A DNA stretch of 64,000 bases from positions 23,124 to 87,123 of the forward strand of contig DATGZH010000039.1 of the NCBI GenBank assembly GCA_035297265.1. Direction: 5' to 3'. A model generated the notes under the pieces. The model was given only the letters and a program-made list of their open reading frames with translations, had not been told where the DNA came from and did not search any database. A program made the translations under genes and the position numbers. Within the stretch, counting starts at the first letter, position 1; each line of letters begins with the position of its first letter. This stretch comes from DATGZH01 sp035297265. Its GTDB lineage: Bacteria; Actinomycetota; Acidimicrobiia; Acidimicrobiales; RAAP-2. Below are positions 7,234-15,887 of this stretch, in pieces.

Positions 7234-8199
7234 GTGCCCGTGCTCCACAGCGTGCTCGACTTGATCGGGGGCACCCCGATGGTCGACGTCTCCGCCTTGA
7301 GCCCGAACCCCGACGTCCGGATCGTGATGAAGCTGGAGGGGCGCAACCCCGGCGGGTCGGTCAAGGACCGGGTGGCGCTGTCGATGATCGAGGAGGCCGA
7401 GAAGGACGGCAAGCTCCTACCGGGCGAGCCCGACCAGGTGCTCATGGAGCCCTCGTCGGGCAACACCGGGATCGGCCTGGCCCTCGTCTGTCGGTTGAAG
7501 GGCTACCGCCTGAAGGTGGTGCTGCCGACGAACGTCTCACAAGAGCGGCGACAACTCCTCGAGGTGTGGGGGGCCGAGATCATCGAATCGCCCGGGGCTG
7601 AAGGCTCGAACGGTGCGGTCCGGATGGCCCAGCGCCTGGCGGAGGAGCACCCCGAATGGGTCTTCCTCTACCAGTACGGGAACACGGCCAACCCGAAGGC
7701 CCACTACGAGGGCACCGGGCCCGAGATCTGGCGGGACTGCCCAGAGGTCACGCACTTCGTGGCCGGGCTCGGGACCTCCGGCACCCTCCTCGGGGTCGGC
7801 CGGTACCTGCGCGAGCGCAATCCCGCCGTCCAGATCTGGGCCGTCGAACCGCCGGCGGGCGAGCTCGTCGACGGCCTGCGGAACCTCGACGACGGCTACG
7901 TCCCGCCCATCTTCGACGAGCTGGGCGGGGCCGAGCTGCTCGACCGCAAGACGATCGTCCGGCCGAGGGACTCGATCGTGTGGACGAGGAAGCTCGCCGA
8001 CCTCGGGCTGTTCGTGGGCCTCTCGACCGGCGCCATCATGGCCGGGGCGGTGAAGTGCGCCGAGCTCGTCCCGGCGGGGGAGCAGGCCACGATCGTCACG
8101 ATCGAGGCCGACGAGGGCTGGAAGTACCTCTCGACGGGGGCCTGGACCGACGACATCGACGTCGTGGCCGAGCGGGCCACCTCGACGATCTACTTCTGA
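7234..8199 (+). CDS. cysM: CysM-type cysteine synthase (O-phosphoserine sulfhydrylase)
   Basis: The 321-residue fold-II PLP enzyme has the Schiff-base lysine in GGSVKDRVA (about residue 44), the phosphate-binding loop in EPSSGNTGIGLA and the substrate loop GLGTSGTLLG. The C-terminus ends ATSTIYF, like the mycobacterial CysM tail that closes over the active site. CysM joins CysO-thiocarboxylate to O-phosphoserine, an oxidant-resistant route to cysteine. Gene order mec-cysO-cysM supports CysM over a general CysK. Start is GTG. Confidence 0.9.
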   Translation: MPVLHSVLDLIGGTPMVDVSALSPNPDVRIVMKLEGRNPGGSVKDRVALSMIEEAEKDGKLLPGEPDQVLMEPSSGNTGIGLALVCRLKGYRLKVVLPTNVSQERRQLLEVWGAEIIESPGAEGSNGAVRMAQRLAEEHPEWVFLYQYGNTANPKAHYEGTGPEIWRDCPEVTHFVAGLGTSGTLLGVGRYLRERNPAVQIWAVEPPAGELVDGLRNLDDGYVPPIFDELGGAELLDRKTIVRPRDSIVWTRKLADLGLFVGLSTGAIMAGAVKCAELVPAGEQATIVTIEADEGWKYLSTGAWTDDIDVVAERATSTIYF

Positions 8200-8221
8200 T
8201 GCGCCTCGCGCCCGTCGCCCG

Positions 8222-8980
8222 GTGACGGCGACCGCCGGAGCCGGGGACGCCCGGGCCACCCTCACCATCCTCGGCTGCGACGGGAGCTACCCCGGGCCGG
8301 GCGGGGCGGCGAGCGGCTACCTCCTGCGCACGCCGGGGACGACCATCTGGTTGGACGCCGGGTCGGGCTCCTTCGCCAACCTGCAGCGGTGGTGCGACCC
8401 GGCCGCCATCGACGCCGTGGTGCTCTCCCACGAGCACCCCGACCACTGGAGCGACCTCGAGTCGTTCACGGTCGTGTGCCACTACTGGCTCCACCGCCAC
8501 GGTGTCCCGGTCTACGCCCCGCCGGGCCTGCAGGAGCGCTCCTACTTCGGCGACGACGACGCCCTGGCCTGGCACACCGTCGAGCCGTCGGCCCGGCTGC
8601 GGATCGGCGACGTGACCGCCAGCTTCGTCGCCACCGACCACGGTCCGCCCACCGTCGCGGTGCGCTTCGACCGGGACGGCCCCGAGCCGGGGTCCCTGGC
8701 CTTCTCGGCCGACACCGGCCCCGACTGGTCGGTCGAGGAGCTCGGCCCAGGGATCGACCTCTTCTTGTGCGAGGCCTCGTTCACGAAGGAGTTCGAAGGG
8801 ACGCCCGGCCACCTGAGCGCCCGCCAGGCGGGGCGCATGGCCAAGGACGCCGGCGTCCGCCGGCTCCTGGCCACGCACCGCTGGCCTACGGTGGCGGCCG
8901 AACCACTCGGCGACGAGGCCACCGAGGCCTTCGGGGCCGAGGTGGACCAGGCGGTCATCGGCAAGGTCGTCGAGTGGTGA
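8222..8980 (+). CDS. metallo-beta-lactamase-fold hydrolase, Rv1339-like cyclic-nucleotide phosphodiesterase candidate
   Basis: The 252-residue protein has the class HxHxDH metal motif as SHEHPDHWSD (about residue 70), an early LTILGCDGSYPGPGG strand-turn, and further His ligands in ATDHGP and ATHRW. In Mycobacterium the same position after cysM and before rph holds Rv1339, reported as an atypical class II cAMP phosphodiesterase. Synteny suggests the same family, but substrate remains inferred; an RNase Z-like or other phosphodiesterase role is possible. It starts at GTG. Confidence 0.75.
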   Translation: MTATAGAGDARATLTILGCDGSYPGPGGAASGYLLRTPGTTIWLDAGSGSFANLQRWCDPAAIDAVVLSHEHPDHWSDLESFTVVCHYWLHRHGVPVYAPPGLQERSYFGDDDALAWHTVEPSARLRIGDVTASFVATDHGPPTVAVRFDRDGPEPGSLAFSADTGPDWSVEELGPGIDLFLCEASFTKEFEGTPGHLSARQAGRMAKDAGVRRLLATHRWPTVAAEPLGDEATEAFGAEVDQAVIGKVVEW

Positions 8981-9031
8981 CGCCGGGGACCGCCCGGTGA
9001 CGACGAGACCAACGAGGAGGGCGACCGACCG

Positions 9032-9808
9032 ATGAGCGGCGTGGCAGGGGAGGATGCCGGAGCCGACCCGCGCACACTGCGCGGCGACGGACGGACGCTC
9101 GACCAGCTGCGGCCGGTCTCCTTCCATCGGGACTTCACCGAGTTCGCCCTGGGCTCGGTGCTCGTCGGCATGGGTCGGACGAAGGTGCTGTGCACGGCCT
9201 CGGTCGAGGACCGCGTCCCGCAGTGGATGCGGGGCACGGGCAAGGGCTGGGTGACCGCGGAGTACTCGATGCTCCCTGGCTCGACGGCCGAGCGTTCCTC
9301 ACGCGAGGCGGCCCGCGGCCGTCAGTCCGGGCGGACCCAGGAGATCCAGCGTCTCATCGGCCGGTCCCTCCGCTCGGTCTGCGACATGGTGGCCCTGGGC
9401 GAGGTCCAGGTGACGGTGGACTGCGACGTCCTCCAGGCCGACGGGGGCACCCGGACCGCCTCGATCTGCGGCGCCTACGTCGCCCTCCACGACGCCTTCA
9501 CCCGCATGATCGGGAAGGGTGCGTTGAAGGACCAGCCGCTCACCGACGCGGTGGCCGCGGTCTCGGTCGGCGTGATCGACGGTGTCTGCATGCTCGACCT
9601 CCCCTACGAGGAGGACGCCCGGGCCGAGGTCGACATGAACGTGGTCATGACCGGCGGTGGGCGCTTCGTCGAGGTGCAGGGGACGGCCGAGGGGCTCCCC
9701 TTCTCCCGGGGCGAGCTCGACGAGCTCCTGGCCCTGGCCGAGGGCGGCATCGGCCAGCTCACGGCGGCCCAGGCGGCGGTGCTCGCCGAGCCGCCGGCGC
9801 CGCGCTGA
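9032..9808 (+). CDS. rph: ribonuclease PH
   Basis: The 258-residue protein has the phosphorolytic core: LRPVSFHRDFTEFALGSVLV, WVTAEYSMLPGSTAERSSRE and RGRQSGRTQEIQRLIGRSLR, which includes the phosphate-binding arginines. RNase PH trims the 3' end of tRNA precursors using phosphate. The enzyme is a cytosolic hexamer. It lies 51 bases after the phosphodiesterase-like gene and 13 before rdgB; rph-rdgB is a widespread pair. Confidence 0.95.
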   Translation: MSGVAGEDAGADPRTLRGDGRTLDQLRPVSFHRDFTEFALGSVLVGMGRTKVLCTASVEDRVPQWMRGTGKGWVTAEYSMLPGSTAERSSREAARGRQSGRTQEIQRLIGRSLRSVCDMVALGEVQVTVDCDVLQADGGTRTASICGAYVALHDAFTRMIGKGALKDQPLTDAVAAVSVGVIDGVCMLDLPYEEDARAEVDMNVVMTGGGRFVEVQGTAEGLPFSRGELDELLALAEGGIGQLTAAQAAVLAEPPAPR

Positions 9809-9821
9809 GCCCAGTCGCCCG

Positions 9822-10439
9822 TTGACCGCCCCGGGCGACCGATCGCCCCTCGTCCTCGCCACCGCCAACCCCGACAAGACGGCCGAGATCCGAGACATCC
9901 TCGCGGCGGTGGGCATCGAAGTGCTGCCCCGCCCGCCCGACGTGCCCGACGTGGTCGAGGACGGGAGCACCCTCCTCGAGAACGCCCGCCTGAAGGCCAG
10001 AGCCCTCGTCGCGGCCACGGGCCGGCCGGCGGTGGCCGACGACACCGGGCTCGAGGTGGACGCCCTCGGCGGTGCGCCCGGCGTCTACAGCGCCCGCTAC
10101 GCCGGCGAGGACGCCAGCTACGCCGACAACGTACGCCAGCTCCTCTCGTCGTTGGCCGCGCTAGCCGACCAGGGCGGCGCCCGCCGGGCCCGGTTCGTCA
10201 CGGTGGCCCTCGCCGCCTTCCCCGACGGCGACGAGGTCGTGGGGGAGGGCGTGGTCGAGGGCCACATCGCCGAGGCGCCGCGCGGTGGCGGTGGCTTCGG
10301 CTACGACCCCGTCTTCGTGCCCGACGAGGGCGGCGGCCGGACGTTCGCCGAGATGACGCCCGTGGAGAAGCACGCCTGCTCGCACCGGGGCCGGGCCTTC
10401 CGGGCGCTCGCCCGGGCCCTCGCCGCCCGCCCCAGTTGA
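9822..10439 (+). CDS. rdgB: dITP/XTP pyrophosphatase (RdgB/HAM1)
   Basis: The family landmarks are LATANPDKTAEIRDIL at the N-terminus, VVEDGSTLLENARLKA, ADDTGLEVDALGGAPGVYSA near residue 65 and GGFGYDPVFVPDEGG near 155. The enzyme hydrolyses non-canonical purine triphosphates (dITP, XTP) to monophosphates, keeping them out of DNA and RNA. TTG 9822 is the only suitable start close to the first strand, giving 205 residues; a longer frame overlaps rph. The start choice is less certain than the identity. Confidence 0.92.
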   Translation: MTAPGDRSPLVLATANPDKTAEIRDILAAVGIEVLPRPPDVPDVVEDGSTLLENARLKARALVAATGRPAVADDTGLEVDALGGAPGVYSARYAGEDASYADNVRQLLSSLAALADQGGARRARFVTVALAAFPDGDEVVGEGVVEGHIAEAPRGGGGFGYDPVFVPDEGGGRTFAEMTPVEKHACSHRGRAFRALARALAARPS

Positions 10440-10534
10440 GCTCTGGTGAGCCGGCGCGGGGGAGCGGCTACGGTGTCGCCGGGTTCGACCCTGGGCTGCT
10501 CGATGGGTTGCCCGCCCAGGTCAGGAGGCGGAAG

Positions 10535-11047
10535 GTGAGCGAGGACCAGTCCGACGCGGAGCTGCTGCAGAGCATCATCGGCCAGTCGACCGGACGAACG
10601 AAGGTGGTCATCGAGCGGGGGCCGGTCGAGAAGTTCGCCGACGCCGTCATCGACCCGAGTCGGGTCTACAAGAGCCCGGCGGCGGCGGCCGACGCCGGAC
10701 TGACCGGCATCCCCGCCCCGCCCACCATGCCAATCGGCTTCGGCTACTGGGGGGCCTTCGCCGAGCTGCAGGAGGCCACGGCCACCGGGGGCCGGGGCAT
10801 GGGTGAGGCCTTCGGGCGCCTGATGGCCCGGGGCGGCCTCATCCTGCACGCCGAGCAGGAGTTCACCTACCACCGACCGGTCGTGGTGGGCGACGTGCTC
10901 GTAGGTGAAGGGAAGATCTCCGACGCCTACCAGAAGGAGAGCAAGGGCCACGTCATGACGTTCATCGTCACCGAGACCACCTGGTCGGACGAAGAGACAG
11001 GTGAACCGGTCGTGACGTCGAGCTTCAACGTGATGCACCGAACCTGA
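10535..11047 (+). CDS. MaoC-like dehydratase, N-terminal (HadA-type) half
   Basis: I place the start at GTG 10535 because AGGAGG lies six bases upstream (10523-10528); an upstream TTG at 10436 overlaps rdgB and adds an unlikely 33-residue lead. The product (170 residues) has the FAS1-dehydratase/HadA pattern: SVYKSP-like attachment (SRVYKSPAAA), GIPAPPTMPIGFGYWG and LHAEQEFTYHRPVVVGDVL. These proteins form one half of a hot-dog (R)-3-hydroxyacyl thioester dehydratase. The partner half is probably the gene at 12074. Confidence 0.8.
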   Translation: MSEDQSDAELLQSIIGQSTGRTKVVIERGPVEKFADAVIDPSRVYKSPAAAADAGLTGIPAPPTMPIGFGYWGAFAELQEATATGGRGMGEAFGRLMARGGLILHAEQEFTYHRPVVVGDVLVGEGKISDAYQKESKGHVMTFIVTETTWSDEETGEPVVTSSFNVMHRT

Positions 11048-11087
11048 GGGCGGACCGCCGGTTCGCCACGACAGCAAGGGGGGAAGC

Positions 11088-11990
11088 ATGCGCAGGCGAG
11101 GGATAACGACGTCGCTCCGCACGGCGACGATGTCGGCGGCGGGCCTCGTGCTCCTGGCCACGGTCTTCGTGGGCTCGGCCCCGGTGGCCCAGGTGGCCCC
11201 GGCGGGGGCCGCCGTGACGCCGACCTACTACCTGGCCCTCGGCGACTCCTTGTCGCAGGGCGTCCAGCCCAACAAGGAGAAGGTCAGCCTGGAGACCAAC
11301 CACGGCTACGTGGACGACATCTACAAGCTCTACCGGCACCAGATCGCCGCCTTCAAGCTGGAGAAGCTGGGTTGCCCGGGCGAGACGACGACCACGATGG
11401 TCGACGGCGGCATCTGCACCTACACATCCGGCGTGACGGGGGGCGACCCGCTCGGCAACCAGCTGGCGGCGGCCGAGGCCTTCCTCGCCAGCAACAAGGT
11501 CTCGTTCGTCACGCTCGACATCGGGGCCAACGACATCGACGGCTGTGTGGGGCCGTCGGGCATCGACGAGACGTGTCTCGAGAACGGCATCGCCGCGGTG
11601 AACACCAACCTCCCGCTCATCGTGTCGGGCCTGGAGGCGGCGGACCCCGGGGTGCCGATCTACGCGATGGACTACTACGACCCGTTCCTCTTCGCCTGGC
11701 TGCTCGGGCAGCAGACCCTGGCCGAGGAGTCGGCCACGCTGGCCTCGGGGTTCGACAGTGACCTCGACGGCATCTACGCGGCCTACGGGGTGACCGTGGC
11801 CCCCGTCGGGAACGCCTTCCAGACCACCAACTTCACCCCCTATCCGGCTCCGGGCGACCTCCCGATCAACGTCCAGCTCATCTGCGACTGGACGTGGATG
11901 TGCTCGGGGCGCGGTCCGAACATCCACGCCACGACGGCGGGCTACACCGAGATCGCCGACACCTTCGAGCAGGTCATCGGGTTCAAGTGA
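11088..11990 (+). CDS. secreted SGNH/GDSL-family hydrolase
   Basis: A signal peptide spans about residues 1-41 (MRRRGITTSLR, a hydrophobic core, then PAGAAVTP). All four SGNH blocks follow: GDSL in YYLALGDSLSQG (Ser), Gly in GCPGET, Asn in IGANDID, and His in NIHATTAGY near the end. These enzymes are extracellular esterases or lipases; cysteines at CPGET, GGIC and elsewhere suggest disulfides, as in actinobacterial lipases. A GGGGGGAAGC ribosome site precedes ATG. It sits between the two MaoC genes. Confidence 0.88.
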   Translation: MRRRGITTSLRTATMSAAGLVLLATVFVGSAPVAQVAPAGAAVTPTYYLALGDSLSQGVQPNKEKVSLETNHGYVDDIYKLYRHQIAAFKLEKLGCPGETTTTMVDGGICTYTSGVTGGDPLGNQLAAAEAFLASNKVSFVTLDIGANDIDGCVGPSGIDETCLENGIAAVNTNLPLIVSGLEAADPGVPIYAMDYYDPFLFAWLLGQQTLAEESATLASGFDSDLDGIYAAYGVTVAPVGNAFQTTNFTPYPAPGDLPINVQLICDWTWMCSGRGPNIHATTAGYTEIADTFEQVIGFK

Positions 11991-12073
11991 CGAGGAAGGG
12001 CGGGCCGTGGTCTTGACAGGTGGGCGGCGGCCCGCCCAAGGTGGCGCCCGACGGATCGCCGACGGGGGTGACG

Positions 12074-12505
12074 ATGGCTGACGAGCGGCTCTACTACGAG
12101 GACGTGAAGGAGGGCGACGAGGGTCCGGTCAAGACCCACACCCTCACCCGCACCGACCTCGTCCGCTACGCCGGGGCCTCGGGCGACTTCAACCCGATGC
12201 ACCACGACGAGGTGCAGGCCAAGGCGGCCGGCCAGCCCAGCGTCTTCGGGCACGGGATGTTCTCGATGGGCCTCCTCGCCACCGCGGTCACCGACTACGT
12301 GGGGGTCGGCAACGTCGTCCATTACAAGGTCCGCTTCGTGAAGCAGACCTGGCCGAACGAGGTGTTGAGCACCAAGGTCCAGGTCACGGGCAAGCGGGAA
12401 GCAGGCGGGCGCCATCTCGTCGACCTCGACGTGCGCCTCGTGAACGCCGACGGCGAGGAGAAGGTGGTCGGCGAGGCCACCGGGGCGGTCACCTCCCGCG
12501 TCTGA
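12074..12505 (+). CDS. MaoC-like hydratase (HadB-type) half
   Basis: The product has 143 residues from ATG 12074, preceded by GGGGGTG. The hot-dog helix motif DFNPMHHDEVQAKAAGQ supplies the catalytic Asp/His pair, followed by VFGHGMFSMGLLATAVTDYV. This is the catalytic subunit type of (R)-specific enoyl hydratases such as HadB. With the gene at 10535 it probably forms a heterodimeric 3-hydroxyacyl-ACP or -CoA dehydratase for fatty acid synthesis or breakdown. GTG starts at 12020 and 12068 are alternatives. Confidence 0.85.
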   Translation: MADERLYYEDVKEGDEGPVKTHTLTRTDLVRYAGASGDFNPMHHDEVQAKAAGQPSVFGHGMFSMGLLATAVTDYVGVGNVVHYKVRFVKQTWPNEVLSTKVQVTGKREAGGRHLVDLDVRLVNADGEEKVVGEATGAVTSRV

Positions 12506-12608
12506 GCGCCGGCCCGTTGGGAAGCCGAGCCGGGGTGGTGGTGGAACAGGACGCCTGGGAGAGGCGCCGGCCAGGCGGCTGAGCCGCGAGGCTCGCCTCC
12601 TCCGCCAC

Positions 12609-12926
12609 GTGCACTCGGCGATCGGCTTCGCCGAGCTGGCCTGTCTCGGCTACGTGTGGTGGTGCGGTGTCCGCCGCCGTCGTGACCGGGTGCTCGACGT
12701 GGCACTCGGCGTCCTCGCCGTCGAAGGAGTGGCCCTCGCCGTCGCCCGTGGTTGCCCGCTCGGCGTCTTCCAACGGCGGGCCGGCGACGACGTGGCGATG
12801 TTCGAGCTGTGGTTCGGGCCGCGCCTCGCGCCCTATGCCATTCCCTTCTTCACCGTGGCCGGCCTCGCCGGCGCGGCGCTCGTCGGGGTCCGGCCACCCG
12901 ACCGGCCACCGGTGCCGAGTCTCTAG
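12609..12926 (+). CDS. small integral membrane protein of unknown function
   Basis: The 105-residue frame starts at GTG and shows three or four hydrophobic segments (AIGFAELACLGYVWWCGV, VLDVALGVLAVEGVALAVA, APYAIPFFTVAGLAGAALVG) with basic loops on one side. I do not recognise the family. It ends tail-to-tail with the next gene, the two stop codons sharing a CTAG. It could be a spurious frame, but the hydrophobic periodicity argues for a gene. Confidence 0.45.
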   Translation: MHSAIGFAELACLGYVWWCGVRRRRDRVLDVALGVLAVEGVALAVARGCPLGVFQRRAGDDVAMFELWFGPRLAPYAIPFFTVAGLAGAALVGVRPPDRPPVPSL

Positions 12927-13834
12927 CCGTCGAGCCCGGCGAGGACGGCGGCCACGAAGGCGTCCGGGGACTCCACCATCGGGTAGTGGCCCACGCCGTC
13001 GAGCAGCCGGAGCGGCGCGTCGGGACGGACCCCGTGGAGCCGCTCCGCCATCTGGCGCACGGCGATGGGGTCCTCGCTGCCCCACACGACGGCGAGGGGC
13101 GAGGGGTGCTCCTCGATGGCCCCGGTGAAGCGGGACTGGTGCTGGCGGCGCTCCTCGATGTAGCGAATGAGCCGGGCCAAGAGGAGGTGCCCGTCGTCGT
13201 GGGAGACGAGCTCCCACAGGGCGGCCAGCTCCTCGGCGTCGACGGTCGAGGTCGGGCTGAAGGTGGCCCGCAGGCTGGCCGTGAGCGTGGTCTCGTCGAT
13301 CGGGGCCTCCGGGCCGAGCCGCTCGTCGGGGAGCGACAGGAGGAGCTCCTGCCCCGGGCTCAGATGCGCCATCTCGATGTAGACGGAGCCGTTGGTGACG
13401 ACCCGCCGTACCACCTCGACCGGCCAGGTACCCTCGAGCTGGCGGGCGAGGAGCTCACCGCCCACCGTGTCACCCATGTCGTGGGAGAGAAGGGAGAGCT
13501 CGGTCACCCCGGTACTCGCCACGAACCGGGCGGTGAGGTCGGCCTGCAGGCCCATCGTGTAGGGCCGGTCGGGCTTGGCCGACAGGCCGTAGCCGAGGAA
13601 GTCGACCATGAGCACCCGGCGGCGTGAGCGCAGGCGTTCGACGACGAGGTGGAAGTCGAACGAGCACGTGGGGAAGCCGTGCAGCACGAGCAGCGGCTCG
13701 TGCGCGGCCGGACCGACCGGTGGGAGGTCGAGGGTGAAGACCTCCACCCCGTCGTAGGTGTCGTAGCGACCGAACGCCTCCCAGGCGGCGACGAGAGGCG
13801 AGCGCCACCTCCCCTCGGCCCCCGCCGGTGGCAC
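12923..13834 (-). CDS. alpha/beta hydrolase, MEST/epoxide-hydrolase-like with Asp nucleophile
   Basis: From GTG 13834, three bases past the stop of the SDR gene, the product has 303 residues. HGFPT near residue 55 is the oxyanion motif. The nucleophile elbow reads SHDMGD, placing Asp where lipases have Ser, as in epoxide hydrolases, haloalkane dehalogenases and MEST proteins. The late GHYPMVES supplies the His. The mammalian MEST signature SHDYGD is close. Expected reaction is hydrolysis through an alkyl-enzyme ester; substrate unknown. It is coupled to the upstream dehydrogenase. Confidence 0.75.
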   Translation of the reverse strand: MPPAGAEGRWRSPLVAAWEAFGRYDTYDGVEVFTLDLPPVGPAAHEPLLVLHGFPTCSFDFHLVVERLRSRRRVLMVDFLGYGLSAKPDRPYTMGLQADLTARFVASTGVTELSLLSHDMGDTVGGELLARQLEGTWPVEVVRRVVTNGSVYIEMAHLSPGQELLLSLPDERLGPEAPIDETTLTASLRATFSPTSTVDAEELAALWELVSHDDGHLLLARLIRYIEERRQHQSRFTGAIEEHPSPLAVVWGSEDPIAVRQMAERLHGVRPDAPLRLLDGVGHYPMVESPDAFVAAVLAGLDG

Positions 13835-13836
13835 GG

Positions 13837-14742
13837 TCAGACGAAGCTGAACGGCGGCAGGCCCGGTGAGGCGCTTTTGAACAGCTCGCCCTTCGCCGCG
13901 ATCAGGTCCTGTGGGGTCCACTCGTGGTCCCGGTGCAGCTCGCCCACCGGGTGCCAGCCGCCCATGGCCCAGATGTCGCCGCCGACCACCACGAACACCT
14001 GGCCCGTGACGTCGGCCGCCTCGTCGGAGACGAGGAAGCCGACCAGGTTGGCGATGTTCTTCGGGTCCCAGACGTCGAACCCCTCGGCCGGCTTGGCCGC
14101 CATGGCCCCGAAGAGGTCCTCGGTCATCCGGGTGCGGGCCCGGGGGGCGATGGCGTTCGCCGTGACGCCGTAACGCTGCAGTTCGCGGGCGAGGACGATC
14201 GTGAGCGAGGCGATGCCTCCCTTGGCCGCGGCGTAGTTGGCCTGGCCGGCGTTGCCGAACAGGCCGGCCTCCGAGGAGGTGTTGACGATGCGGCCCGAGG
14301 TGGGCTCACCCGTCTTGGACTTGTTGCGCCAGTAGACGGCGGCGAAGTGCGAGCAGGTGAAGTGGCCCTTCAGGTGGACCCGGAGGACGTCGTCCCAGTC
14401 GGACTCGTCCATGTTGAAGGACATCTTGTCCCGCAGGATGCCGGCGTTGTTGACGAGGATGTCGAGGGAGCCGTAGGTGTCGACGGCCTGGTTGATGAGG
14501 CTCTTGGCGCCGGACCACGAGCTGATGTCGTCGCTGTTGACCATGCCCGTGCCGCCGGCCGAGGTGATGGCGTCGACCACCTCCTGGGCGGGCGTCCGGT
14601 CACCGCCCTCGCCCGAGACCGAGCCGCCGATGTCGTTCACCACGACCGACGCACCCTCCGAGCCGAACAGCAGGGCCTCTTCCCGGCCGATGCCCCGGCC
14701 GGCCCCGGTGATGATGGCGACCTTGCCGTCGAGCAAACCCAT
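13837..14742 (-). CDS. short-chain dehydrogenase/reductase, MFE-2/HSD17B4-like
   Basis: The ATG at 14742 follows CGAGGAGG. The 301-residue Rossmann protein has GAGRGIG at about 12-18, NDIGGSVSGEGGD after strand 2, NNAGI, and the Ser-Tyr-Lys triad in NTSSEAGLFGNAGQANYAAAK. The long insert VSGEGGDRTPAQEVVDAI is typical of the (3R)-hydroxyacyl-CoA dehydrogenase domain of peroxisomal multifunctional enzyme 2. It likely oxidises or reduces 3-hydroxyacyl-CoA with NAD(P). It is coupled with the hydrolase that follows. Confidence 0.85.
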   Translation of the reverse strand: MGLLDGKVAIITGAGRGIGREEALLFGSEGASVVVNDIGGSVSGEGGDRTPAQEVVDAITSAGGTGMVNSDDISSWSGAKSLINQAVDTYGSLDILVNNAGILRDKMSFNMDESDWDDVLRVHLKGHFTCSHFAAVYWRNKSKTGEPTSGRIVNTSSEAGLFGNAGQANYAAAKGGIASLTIVLARELQRYGVTANAIAPRARTRMTEDLFGAMAAKPAEGFDVWDPKNIANLVGFLVSDEAADVTGQVFVVVGGDIWAMGGWHPVGELHRDHEWTPQDLIAAKGELFKSASPGLPPFSFV

Positions 14743-14864
14743 CTGACCTCCTCGTTTCGTGTCGTGCCGCCGCTCGTCGGTCCCCGAGGACACGGTCCGT
14801 CAGCACGGCGCGGCCCGGGCAGCATTGCCGAAATCCCGCCGGCCCGGCAAAAGGTGCCCCGTGC

Positions 14865-15887
14865 TCAGCGGGGGAGCCGTTCGGCCACGACGGTGCCGAC
14901 GAGCTCGGCCACCGCGGCCCGCGCCCGCTCGGGCCCGGCGAGATCGACGAGCGACACGACCTCGACGCCGGGGCCGAGCTGCTCGTCGTCGACGACGGCC
15001 GGGTCCACGTCGCCGACGATGCAGAGCACCGGCACCCGGCCGGCCACCAGTCGGATCACGCTGCCCACCACCTTGCCCTCGAGCGATGTCGGGTCGAGCC
15101 GGCCCTCGCCGGTCACGACGAGGTCGGCCCGGGCGAGGCGGGCGGGCAGGTCGACGAGGCCGGCCACGAGATCGAAGCCCGGTACGACGCGGCCGCCGAG
15201 GGCGACGAGGCCGCCGGCCAGGCCGCCGGCGGCCCCCGCACCGGGCACGTCGCGCACGTCCACGCCGAACGCCCGCTCGTAGTGCTCGGCGACGTCGCCG
15301 AGACGGGCCGTGAGTGCCACGACCTGCTCGGGGGTGGCCCCCTTCTGGGGCCCGAAGAGCTCCGCCGCCCGCTCGAAGCGGGTCGTGACGTCGGTGGCCA
15401 CGACGAGCTCGGCGCCACGGAGGCGATCCTTCGATCCGATGGCGCTGACCGCGCCGAGGCCCCCGTCGGTCGTCGCCGAGCCGCCGCAGCCGACGATCAC
15501 CCGGCGGGCCCCGGCGGCCACGCCGGCGAGGACGAGCTCGCCGACCCCGAAGGTGCTGGCCCCGAGCGGGTCGTTGCGCTCCGCCCCGCCGGCGAGGAGG
15601 AGGCCGGCGGCGGTGGCCATCTCGACGACGGCCACCGGGCCGCTCCCGTCAGGCAGGGCCGGCACGAGCCGCCACTCGGCCGCCACCGAGGTGGCGAGCG
15701 GACCCCGCACCTCGGTGACCCGGGGTTCGCCGCCGACCGCTTCGAGGAGACCTTCACCCCCGTCGGACAGGGGCACCTCGTCGGCCGTCCACCCGCCGTG
15801 TCGAGCGGCCTCGGCCGCCGCCGCGGCCACCTCGGACGCGCTGGCCGTGCCGCGGAACTTGTCCGGCGCGGCGACGAGGTGGCCCAC
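14865..15887 (-). CDS. glycerate kinase (GlxK/GarK family)
   Basis: The 340-residue protein begins at GTG and has the family head APDKFRGTASASEVAAAAAE, LSDGGEGLLEA, GCGGSATTDGGLG near residue 135 and VVTGEGRLDPTSLEGK near 265. It phosphorylates D-glycerate to 2-phosphoglycerate with ATP, feeding glyoxylate or glycerol catabolism into glycolysis. No glycerate pathway neighbours are seen, so the metabolic source of glycerate is unknown here. Confidence 0.9.
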   Translation of the reverse strand: MGHLVAAPDKFRGTASASEVAAAAAEAARHGGWTADEVPLSDGGEGLLEAVGGEPRVTEVRGPLATSVAAEWRLVPALPDGSGPVAVVEMATAAGLLLAGGAERNDPLGASTFGVGELVLAGVAAGARRVIVGCGGSATTDGGLGAVSAIGSKDRLRGAELVVATDVTTRFERAAELFGPQKGATPEQVVALTARLGDVAEHYERAFGVDVRDVPGAGAAGGLAGGLVALGGRVVPGFDLVAGLVDLPARLARADLVVTGEGRLDPTSLEGKVVGSVIRLVAGRVPVLCIVGDVDPAVVDDEQLGPGVEVVSLVDLAGPERARAAVAELVGTVVAERLPR

